Part shown: one piece after another, positions 17,133 to 24,034 of the stretch
Position numbering within the stretch: position 1 is the stretch's first letter
Layout: every line of letters begins with the position of its first letter
Source of the DNA: CAVSKL01 sp963728475 [NCBI: Candidatus Eiseniibacteriota bacterium]
GTDB taxonomy: Bacteria > Eisenbacteria > RBG-16-71-46 > JABDJR01
Direction of reading: 5' to 3'
Length of the DNA: 64,000 bases
Assembly (NCBI GenBank): GCA_963728475.1
Contig: CAVSKL010000001.1
Location: forward strand, 1,364,001-1,428,000
Translations under genes and position numbers: made by a program
Notes under the pieces: generated by a model
Databases searched by the model: none
Told to the model about the DNA's origin: nothing
What the model saw: only the letters and a program-made list of their open reading frames with translations

Positions 17133-17150
17133 GAATTTGGGGTCAAATTC
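17133..17150 (+). promoter_or_regulatory. Operator-like dyad at the presumed NhaC transcription start
   Basis: GAATTT-GGGGTC-AAATTC is a perfect six-base inverted repeat lying right at the expected start of the nhaC message. It could be a repressor site or a short leader hairpin; no cognate regulator is adjacent. Confidence 0.4.
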
Positions 17151-17189
17151 GGCCGGCCTCCCGGCCCGGAGAAAGGAGCCCGCGGACAG

Positions 17190-19091
17190 ATGCCGAGCCG
17201 ATTCCTCGGGGGGGTCCTGGGGGCCGCCCTGGCCGCGGTCATTCTTGCCCTGCCGCCGGCGGCGGGGACCGCCGCGGCCCTCCCGCACGCCCAGGTCCCC
17301 AAGGTCGTGCTCCACGGGGTGCCGTTCAACATCGGAGTCGCCGACACCGATCTTGCCCCCGGGGACACCGCGGTGGTCACCGTCCGGGCAGGGGGGGAGG
17401 AGCGGACGATCCGGGTGGGTCCGGGGGAGACGGTCCCGGTCGAGGGGATCCGCCTGGGCCGCGGACAGACCCTGACCCTCTCCGGGCCGGGCGGCGAGGC
17501 CTCGGTGCCGGTGCACGGCCTTCCCGGCTGGTCCAGCCTGCTCCCGCCCCTCTGCGCCATCCTCCTCGCCGTGCTCTTCCGCCAGGTGGTGCTGGCTCTG
17601 TTGGCCGGGGTGTGGCTGGGGGCGATGCTGGTCTTCGGCGCCGGCCCCTTCAACGGGCTCCTGCGCGTCATGGACACCTACGTGTCGGGTTCGCTCCAGG
17701 ACTCCGGCCACGTGGACATCCTGCTCTTCTCGTTCCTGCTCGGGGGCATGCTGGGGGTGATCCAGCGCATGGGGGGAACCAAGGGGATCGTGAACTCGGT
17801 GGCGCCGCTCGCCCGCACTCCGCGGAGCGGGCAGGTCACCGCCTGGTTTCTGGGGATCCTGGTCTTCTTCGACGACTACGCCAACACGCTGCTCGTCGGC
17901 CCCACCATGCGTCCCATCACCGACCGGCTCCGCATTTCCCGGGAGAAACTCGCCTACATCGTGGACTCCACCGCGGCGCCGGTGGCGAGCATCGCGGTGG
18001 TCTCGACCTGGATCGGGGTGGAGGTGGGCCTCATCCACGACGCCTTCGTCAACGCCGGCATCCACCGGGACGCGTTCGCGGCGTTCGTCTCGTCGCTCCC
18101 GTACCGGTTCTATCCCATCTTCGCCCTCGTGTTCGGGCTCATGGTGGCGGTCACCGGCCGCGACTTCGGCCCCATGCTCAAGGCGGAGCGGCGCGCCCGG
18201 CTCAAGGGGCTGGTCCTGCGCGAAGGGGCGATGCCACTGGCCGACTTCGGGGGGGAGGCGCTGGAGCCGCCCGAGGACAAGCCGCACCGCTGGCTGAACG
18301 CGGCGATCCCGATCCTGGTGGTGGTGGTGAGCGTGCTCGCCTTCATCTACGTCGGCGGCCGCCGGGCCGCGATCGCCGACCACAAGGCGCTGGATCTCAA
18401 GTCCATCGTGGGGAGCGCCGACTCCTACTCCGCGCTCCTGTGGGCGGCGTTCCTGGGGGCGCTGACCGCGCTGGCGCTCGCGGTGGGGGAGCGCATCCTC
18501 TCCGTGCACCAGGCGGTGGAGGCCTGGCTGGGCGGAGCCAGATCGCTCTTTCTGGCCGCGGTGATCCTCACCCTGGCCTGGTCGATCGGGATGATCACCT
18601 CGCAGATGGGAACGGCGGCCTACCTGGTCCACGTGCTGGGGGACAGGCTCCAGCCCCACTGGGTCCCGGTCCTGGTGTTCGCGTTCAGCGGACTCACCTC
18701 GTTCGCCACCGGCTCCTCGTGGAGCACCATGGCCATCCTCATGCCGCTGGTGATCCCGCTCGCCCACCGGCTGGCCCCGGGGAGCGACCTCATCCTCGCC
18801 GGCACCATCTCCAGTGTGCTGGCGGGGTCGGTGTGGGGGGACCACTGCTCGCCCATCTCCGACACCACCGTGCTCTCGAGCATGGCCTCGTCCTCGGACC
18901 ACGTGGACCACGTCAACACCCAGCTTCCCTACGCGGTGGTGGTGGCGCTGGTGGGGATGGCGGTCGGGGACGTCCCCACCGCGTTCGGACTGCCCTACTG
19001 GGTGTCCTGGATCGCGGGGACGGCGATCCTGGCCGGGATCCTCTTCCTGTTCGGACGGCGGGACGAAAGCGCGGGCCGGGAGCTGCTATGA
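17190..19091 (+). CDS. NhaC-family Na+/H+ antiporter with exported N-terminal beta domain
   Basis: A 633-residue inner-membrane antiporter. The transporter core (about 120-625, ten or more hydrophobic segments) carries the hallmark FFDDYANTLLVGPTMRP and GDHCSPISDTTVLSS motifs of the NhaC family, which exchange Na+ or related cations and acids for protons. Ahead of it, residues 1-30 are a signal peptide and about 35-112 a small beta domain (VVLHGVPFNIGVADTDLAPGD), so the mature N-terminus should face the periplasm; ordinary NhaC proteins lack this part. The ATG at 17190 has GAAAGGAG upstream. Monocistronic and convergent with a BamE-like lipoprotein gene. Confidence 0.92.
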   Translation: MPSRFLGGVLGAALAAVILALPPAAGTAAALPHAQVPKVVLHGVPFNIGVADTDLAPGDTAVVTVRAGGEERTIRVGPGETVPVEGIRLGRGQTLTLSGPGGEASVPVHGLPGWSSLLPPLCAILLAVLFRQVVLALLAGVWLGAMLVFGAGPFNGLLRVMDTYVSGSLQDSGHVDILLFSFLLGGMLGVIQRMGGTKGIVNSVAPLARTPRSGQVTAWFLGILVFFDDYANTLLVGPTMRPITDRLRISREKLAYIVDSTAAPVASIAVVSTWIGVEVGLIHDAFVNAGIHRDAFAAFVSSLPYRFYPIFALVFGLMVAVTGRDFGPMLKAERRARLKGLVLREGAMPLADFGGEALEPPEDKPHRWLNAAIPILVVVVSVLAFIYVGGRRAAIADHKALDLKSIVGSADSYSALLWAAFLGALTALALAVGERILSVHQAVEAWLGGARSLFLAAVILTLAWSIGMITSQMGTAAYLVHVLGDRLQPHWVPVLVFAFSGLTSFATGSSWSTMAILMPLVIPLAHRLAPGSDLILAGTISSVLAGSVWGDHCSPISDTTVLSSMASSSDHVDHVNTQLPYAVVVALVGMAVGDVPTAFGLPYWVSWIAGTAILAGILFLFGRRDESAGRELL

Positions 19092-19240
19092 CCTTTCCCG
19101 AGGCCCCCCCGGGGGCGGAAGGCGCCGGAAATCCGACCCGGACGCCGGGCGGGACCGGACACCCCGCGAACCGCCGCTCGGGCGGCCGGTCCGGGGCGCG
19201 ATGGGGCGCGGACGCGCGGCCCTACCGGGGGCCGGCCGCG

Positions 19241-19699
19241 TCAATGGTTGCCGGCGCTGCTCTTGACCAGACCTCCTTCGGGGGTCGCCTTGATCCGGTC
19301 GCCGGCGGTCTCCGCCACCGAGGGACCGGTGTTCGGACCCGTGGACTGGTTCTTTACTTCGCAGCGCACGAGCACGTTGTCGCTGTCGAAGTAGAGGTTG
19401 GTGATGGTGCCGCCCACGAAGTAGTTCCCGTAGATCCAGTGCTGGGCGACGTCTTCATTCCCGGCGGTGACCGCTTCCATACGGACCGGTTTGCCCCATG
19501 CGACCTGGACCATTTCCTGGCTCATCCCTACCATGATCTGACCGTTGAGGATGGCGTCGGCCACCTGTTCGGAAATTTCGGGATGCTGGTCGACATAGAG
19601 GCTCCGCTGCATCGCGGAACGGTTCGTGCTGGAGCAGCCGCCGAAGAGGAGCGCGACGGCGAACAACACGGCGAGGGTTAGGAAGAGGCGCTGACGCAT
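19241..19699 (-). CDS. BamE/SmpA-like lipoprotein
   Basis: A 152-residue lipoprotein; the signal MRQRLFLTLAVLFAVALLFGGC ends in a lipobox with C22. The mature domain contains ILNGQIMVGMSQEMVQVAWGKP, then HWIYG and a terminal LYFDSDNVLV strand, matching the helix-helix-beta pattern of BamE/SmpA/OmlA (GMT-x-x-x-V-x-x-x-x-G-x-P). BamE helps outer-membrane protein assembly, but many paralogues with this small domain have unrelated roles. An ATG at 19705 is possible; 19699 is preferred because GGGAGGG then lies at a proper spacing. A ten-base inverted repeat lies within its leader. Confidence 0.78.
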   Translation of the reverse strand: MRQRLFLTLAVLFAVALLFGGCSSTNRSAMQRSLYVDQHPEISEQVADAILNGQIMVGMSQEMVQVAWGKPVRMEAVTAGNEDVAQHWIYGNYFVGGTITNLYFDSDNVLVRCEVKNQSTGPNTGPSVAETAGDRIKATPEGGLVKSSAGNH

Positions 19700-19716
19700 A
19701 GCCATCCCTCCCGGGG

Positions 19717-19749
19717 GTCGCGCCACCGGCGAGGCAGCTGTGGCGCGAC
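19717..19749 (-). promoter_or_regulatory. Ten-base inverted repeat in the leader of the BamE-like gene
   Basis: GTCGCGCCAC (19717-19726) and GTGGCGCGAC (19740-19749) are perfectly complementary around a 13-base loop, 18 bases ahead of the start codon on the minus strand. It may be an RNA hairpin in the leader or a protein-binding dyad. Confidence 0.55.
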
Positions 19750-19765
19750 TCCGGTCGATCCCCCT

Positions 19766-19782
19766 GGTTCAGAGACTGAACC
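19766..19782. promoter_or_regulatory. Operator-like palindrome GGTTCAG-AGA-CTGAACC
   Basis: A perfect seven-base dyad with a three-base centre in the divergent spacer between the BamE-like lipoprotein and the GT-C protein. Size and AT content suit a dimeric regulator site better than a terminator. Confidence 0.5.
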
Positions 19783-19953
19783 TCGCCAGACCAGACCGGA
19801 GCGATCCGGACCTATACACCGGCCTGCAAAAGGATTCCATGCACAAGCCGGACCGACTCGGATCTGCAACTGGAACTTACTCCCGCCCCGGCGGGGAAAC
19901 AATGCAAATACGCGACATAGCACGGACTTTCCAGGATAGCGCAGGATTCTGAT

Positions 19954-21672
19954 ATGACGACCCGGACGCCGGTGCGGGGCATTTCACCCAAAATCTGGGG
20001 TATTGCGCTCATCGTCCTACTGTTCCTGGTGGGGGGCGCCCTCCTCGCGGACCTCCCGGCCGACCCGCCGCTGGGCCCAACCGACCTGGAAGGTCAGCTT
20101 CTGCTGGCCGCCCGGGCGGCAACCCCCGGGCAACGAGTGCCGCTGGGGGACTGGAATCCCGCCATATTGATTCCGGTCCAGACCCAGGTGGACCGCCTGG
20201 CGTTCTCGATCGGCGGCGTCGGTTTCGGCCCGGCGAGGGCGGCGGGAGCTCTCACCGCGCTGCTGGTCCTGGCGCTCTTCTTCCTCCTCATCCGGCGCAG
20301 CGGCCATCCTTTCACCGCGTTCCTGGCCACCGCCTTCCTCGCGGTCAATCCGATCTTCTTCGGGGTGGCCCGGACCGCGCTGCCTCTCACCACCGGCCTC
20401 CTCCTCATGCTGGTTGCAATATGGCTCTGGCTTTTTGGAAGCCGCCAGGGGTGGGCGGCGTTTCTCAGCGGCGCGGTGGTGGTGACCGCGGGGCTGGTGG
20501 AGAATGGACCCGCCGACGCCTTCTTCCTCCTGGCCGGGGGGATGATGGCGATCTTCGTGCGCATGCACGGCTGGAAGATGACCTGGGCCGGGGCCGTCCA
20601 CCGCCGGGTGCAGGCGTTTTTGGCCGGCGCCGCGGTGGCCCTGGCGGTATTCGTCTTCGTGATCCTCCACCACTGGACCGAGGTGGGGGCGGTATGGGGC
20701 CACTTCGTGCGGGGCAGCTTCCGGTCGCTGCCGGTCTCGGTCATCCTCTCTCCGGTCCACTTCGCCCACATGGTCCGGCTCATGCCGGTGGTGGCGCTGG
20801 TGGCGCTGGCCTACTTCCTCTTCTTCGCCAAGTCGGTGGTGGGGCCGGTGATCCGGCACCGGCGGCTGGACGAGGGCCGGCTCTGGTTCCTGGTCTGGCT
20901 CCTGGGAGGGGTGCCGTTCATGGTGTTCGGGACGGGGCCGAGCCTGTACGACCTGGCGCTCTTGGTGCCTCCGATCTGCGCGCTGGCCGCCGAGGGCACC
21001 GTCCGCCTGTTCGCGCTGCGCCGGATCGAGCGCCCCCGCCTGGACGTGATGATCGTGATGGCCATGATCGCGGGAGTGACGTGGTTCGTGGTGTTCTGGG
21101 CGGTCCACCTCCTGTTCGCGCGCAACGATCTTCCCCTCTTTCTCATGGCCCACCGGATCCGCTGGGCCTTCGTGTTCGCGACGGTGCTGTGGTCCGCCCT
21201 CACCGGCTTCCTGGGTTGGTTCTACCTCACCTGGAAACGGTTCACCCTGACCCTGCGCCCCCTCCCGGTGGCGGCGCTCTCGGTGCTGCTGGCTCTGGTC
21301 ATCCTGGGGAGCGGCGCCGCCAAGAACCTCGAGTGGTGGCGGAGCCGCGGCCACTCGGAGCGGGATCTGGCCCGCCGGATCGAGGGCCTCGGGGGGCATG
21401 CGCTGGTGGTGGGTTCGTGGGCGCCGACCGCGACCCTGGGTACGCCGGTCGGGGCGGCCATCATCTGGTCCGGGATGAACGAGGACCGGCAGTCCTGGCG
21501 GCAGGAGGTCACCCACCTCCTCCTCAGCTTCGGGCGGGAGAGCGATCCCTACGGATCCCCCGCCCGGCTCTTCGACGTGCAGGGGGGCGGACCGGGCATC
21601 GCCCCGGTGGACACCCCGATGCAGGTGGGGGGGGCCCGGCTTCAGCTCTACCGGATTCTGCGGTCCGAATAA
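19954..21672 (+). CDS. Multi-pass membrane protein, GT-C/ArnT-like glycosyltransferase family
   Basis: A 572-residue inner-membrane protein with about ten to twelve hydrophobic segments spread from residue 14 to 460 and a soluble C-terminal part. The overall plan, with an acidic first periplasmic loop (PLGPTDLEGQLLLAARA) and later a short cytosolic and periplasmic tail, fits the dolichyl-phosphate-mannose/ArnT-type GT-C superfamily that uses polyprenyl-linked sugars to glycosylate lipids or proteins. The sequence is divergent, so the donor and acceptor are unknown. Start ATG at 19954 is the first codon before the first membrane helix; no strong ribosome site is visible. The spacer upstream has a clear palindrome. 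Confidence 0.75.
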   Translation: MTTRTPVRGISPKIWGIALIVLLFLVGGALLADLPADPPLGPTDLEGQLLLAARAATPGQRVPLGDWNPAILIPVQTQVDRLAFSIGGVGFGPARAAGALTALLVLALFFLLIRRSGHPFTAFLATAFLAVNPIFFGVARTALPLTTGLLLMLVAIWLWLFGSRQGWAAFLSGAVVVTAGLVENGPADAFFLLAGGMMAIFVRMHGWKMTWAGAVHRRVQAFLAGAAVALAVFVFVILHHWTEVGAVWGHFVRGSFRSLPVSVILSPVHFAHMVRLMPVVALVALAYFLFFAKSVVGPVIRHRRLDEGRLWFLVWLLGGVPFMVFGTGPSLYDLALLVPPICALAAEGTVRLFALRRIERPRLDVMIVMAMIAGVTWFVVFWAVHLLFARNDLPLFLMAHRIRWAFVFATVLWSALTGFLGWFYLTWKRFTLTLRPLPVAALSVLLALVILGSGAAKNLEWWRSRGHSERDLARRIEGLGGHALVVGSWAPTATLGTPVGAAIIWSGMNEDRQSWRQEVTHLLLSFGRESDPYGSPARLFDVQGGGPGIAPVDTPMQVGGARLQLYRILRSE

Positions 21673-21683
21673 GTCTCATTCCC

Positions 21684-21712
21684 TTGTGAGCCCTCCCCGG
21701 CGAGCCTATACT
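21684..21712 (+). promoter_or_regulatory. Promoter for the CoA-binding protein gene, leaderless arrangement
   Basis: TTGTGA (21684-21689), a 17-base spacer and TATACT (21707-21712, five of six consensus). The transcription start would fall at about 21719-21721, practically at the ATG at 21721, and no Shine-Dalgarno sequence precedes that codon. Confidence 0.55.
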
Positions 21713-21720
21713 CGACCGCC

Positions 21721-22149
21721 ATGTTTGGACGCCGGCTCGTCTCCGACCCCGAGGTCGGGAATCTGCTCCGCTCGGTGAAGACCATCGCCGTGATCGGATG
21801 CTCTCCCAACCCCGGCCGCGACAGTCACCGGGTGGCCGCCTACCTCCAGTCGGCGGGCTACCGGGTGGTGCCCGTGCATCCGGCCCGGGAAACGATCCTG
21901 GGGGAGCCCGCGTACCCTTCGCTGGCCGCCGCCGCCGAGCGGGAGGAGCTGGATCTGGTCGACGTGTTCCGCCGGCCGGAGGCGCTGCCGGAGCTGGTGG
22001 ACGAGGCGATCCGGGTATGCGCGCGGCCCCTCTGGTTCCAGCTCGGGGTGGTCCACGAGGCCGCCGAGGAACGCGCGCTGGCGGCGGGGCTGGATCTGGT
22101 GGTGGACCGGTGCATCCTGGTGGAGCACCGGAGGTTGTTCCGGATCTGA
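21721..22149 (+). CDS. CoA-binding domain protein (YccU type)
   Basis: A 142-residue single-domain protein of the CoA_binding_2 family: Rossmann-type fold with TIAVIGCSPNPGRDSHRVA near residues 21-39, YRVVPVHPA, and a VDVFRRPE block; ending WFQLGVVHEAAEERALAAGLDLVVDRC. The family resembles the CoA-binding half of succinyl-CoA synthetase alpha; its cellular role is not settled. The conserved Cys in the last strand (VDRCILVEH) is present. No ribosome-binding site is seen before the ATG, consistent with a leaderless message from the promoter just upstream. Confidence 0.92.
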   Translation: MFGRRLVSDPEVGNLLRSVKTIAVIGCSPNPGRDSHRVAAYLQSAGYRVVPVHPARETILGEPAYPSLAAAAEREELDLVDVFRRPEALPELVDEAIRVCARPLWFQLGVVHEAAEERALAAGLDLVVDRCILVEHRRLFRI

Positions 22150-22233
22150 GCGGCATCGGGCCGCAAGGTGTTGCCATACCGGTCCGACCGGCCGGCCCGG
22201 TCGGAGCGGATCGTGGGGTGTGGGGTGCTCGCA

Positions 22234-23712
22234 ATGCGCATCGGTGAGGTAGGTTTCGGCCGCGGGGACGCGATCGCGGGGGCCTTCGCCCCCCGGCCCG
22301 GGCGCCCGGCGCGGAAGTGGATGGTCGCCGTCCTGTTGGTCGCGGGGGCGCTCCTGGCCGCCGTGCCCTCGGCATGGGCGGCGGCGGAGGGCGGGGAAAC
22401 CGCCGGAACCATCCCCCCCCTCTGGACCGCGGTCTTCTTCGTGGCCATGCTCCTGGCCATCGCCCTCTTCCCGCTCACTCCGCTCCATCACTGGTGGGAG
22501 AGCAACTTCAAGCGGCTCCTGGTCTCGATCGCGCTGGCCGCCTACCCCGCCCTCTACTATTTTCACCACGATGTGGGAGAGCTGTCCCACGTCATGCTCC
22601 AGGAATACATCCCCTTCATCGTGCTTCTGGGGAGCCTGTTCATGATCTCGGGGGGGATCCGCCTCACCGGGGACCTGCAGGCCACCCCGCTCAACAACAG
22701 CCTTTTCATCGCGCTCGGCACCCTGCTGGCCTCCTGCATCGGCACCACCGGGGCGAGCATGCTTCTCATCCGGCCGCTGCTCCAGACGAACCGGGAGCGG
22801 CAGTTCAAGATCCACACCGTGATCTTCTTCATCTTCCTGGTATCCAACATCGGCGGCTCGCTGCTCCCGATCGGCGACCCGCCGCTCTTCCTGGGCTATC
22901 TGGCCGGAGTCCCCTTCTTCTGGACCCTGAATCTCTGGCAGGTGTGGCTCCCTACCTCGCTCCTCGTCCTCGTCATCTACTTCCTCGTGGACCGGATCTA
23001 CTATCGGAGGGAGCTGCCGGCGGTGCGGGAGTGGGACCGGACCGCGATCCAGCCGCTCCGGGTCCGGGGAAGCCTCAACTTCGTGTGGCTGCTGGGGGTG
23101 GTGATGGCGGTGATCTTCATGCAGCCGCACTCGCCGGTGCCGTTCTTCCGTCTTCCCTATCTGCGCGAGGCCACCATGCTGGTCATGGTGGGCCTGGCGT
23201 TCGCCACCTCCCCCATGGCCAACTGGCGGGAGAACCACTTCACCATGGGACCGATCGTGGAGGTCGCGGTCCTCTTTCTGGGGATTTTCGTGACCATGAC
23301 CCCGGTGCTCGAGATCCTGCGGGCCCGCGGAGGCGAACTCGGGGTCAACACCCCCGGCAAGTTCTTCTGGAGCACCGGATTCCTGTCCAGCTTCCTCGAC
23401 AACACCCCCACCTACATGGTGTTCTTCAAGGCCGCCTCGGGCGCGGTGGCCGAGGGCGCGATCCACGCCGGCTCCCTGGTCGGCCACGGGATCGACAAGG
23501 TGCCCCACCGCATGCTGATGGCGATCTCCGCGGGAGCGGTGTTCATGGGCGCGAACACCTACATCGGGAACGGCCCCAACTTCATGGTGAAGGCGATCGC
23601 CGAGGAATCCGGCATCAAGATGCCGTCCTTTTTCGGATATATGCGGTGGTCGCTGGGGATTCTCATCCCCGTGTTCCTGCTGGTGACCCTCGTCTTCTTC
23701 CGGGGCGCCTGA
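22234..23712 (+). CDS. Sodium:proton antiporter / CitMHS-type ion transporter
   Basis: A polytopic inner-membrane protein of about 492 residues from the ion-transporter superfamily that includes NhaD and CitMHS permeases. Repeated loops such as IGTTGASMLLIRPLL, SNIGGSLLPIGDPPLFLGYL, SSFLDNTPTYMVFFK and GANTYIGNGPNFMVKAIAE match the paired re-entrant motifs of that superfamily. Ten or more membrane segments run from about residue 65 to the end. The start is uncertain: GTG at 22168, ATG at 22234 and ATG at 22321 are all in frame. The last leaves a clean signal-like helix, the second adds a basic arm; no strong ribosome site decides it. It follows the CoA-binding gene by 84 bases. Confidence 0.88.
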   Translation: MRIGEVGFGRGDAIAGAFAPRPGRPARKWMVAVLLVAGALLAAVPSAWAAAEGGETAGTIPPLWTAVFFVAMLLAIALFPLTPLHHWWESNFKRLLVSIALAAYPALYYFHHDVGELSHVMLQEYIPFIVLLGSLFMISGGIRLTGDLQATPLNNSLFIALGTLLASCIGTTGASMLLIRPLLQTNRERQFKIHTVIFFIFLVSNIGGSLLPIGDPPLFLGYLAGVPFFWTLNLWQVWLPTSLLVLVIYFLVDRIYYRRELPAVREWDRTAIQPLRVRGSLNFVWLLGVVMAVIFMQPHSPVPFFRLPYLREATMLVMVGLAFATSPMANWRENHFTMGPIVEVAVLFLGIFVTMTPVLEILRARGGELGVNTPGKFFWSTGFLSSFLDNTPTYMVFFKAASGAVAEGAIHAGSLVGHGIDKVPHRMLMAISAGAVFMGANTYIGNGPNFMVKAIAEESGIKMPSFFGYMRWSLGILIPVFLLVTLVFFRGA

Positions 23713-24034
23713 TCCGTCCCTTCGGGCCCGCTCCGATGCCCGCGGGTCGCGCGGCGGCGAGCGTTGCATCCGGCACGAGCGGCCGGGAAATCCGCCCGCG
23801 CCACGCGATGCGGGAATCGCCCCCGGGATTCTGTTATGATTCGTCATCCGAGGGGGGGCGTTTCCAACGGATTCATGCCATCCCGGTTTTTTTCCCGGTT
23901 CGACGACCCCGCTCCACCCCCGGCCTCCAGATGAGCTGCAACCCGGACGATACCGGAGGCAGTGCCGCGCGCTCCCGGAGCCGTCCGCCCGGTGCCGGCG
24001 CTTTCCTTGAACCATCGACCTCGGAGGAAGCATC
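23713..24034 (+). other. Spacer upstream of the subtilase
   Basis: 322 bases without a gene. It contains a candidate extended -10 promoter (23832-23840) for the protease and, at 23889-23895, a run of seven T residues after a weak four-base stem, a poor terminator candidate. The rest shows nothing I can name. Confidence 0.45.
23832..23840 (+). promoter_or_regulatory. Extended -10 promoter candidate for the subtilase gene
   Basis: TGT-TATGAT: the TGn extension followed by a hexamer with five of six consensus bases. No -35 match is seen, as is usual for extended -10 promoters. It implies a leader of about 190 bases. Confidence 0.35.

Noticed and set aside
17048-18911. Upstream extension of the secreted protein at 16362-17048 to 849 codons
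   Set aside because: The extension runs antisense through the NhaC gene; the signal peptide begins at the ATG at 17048.
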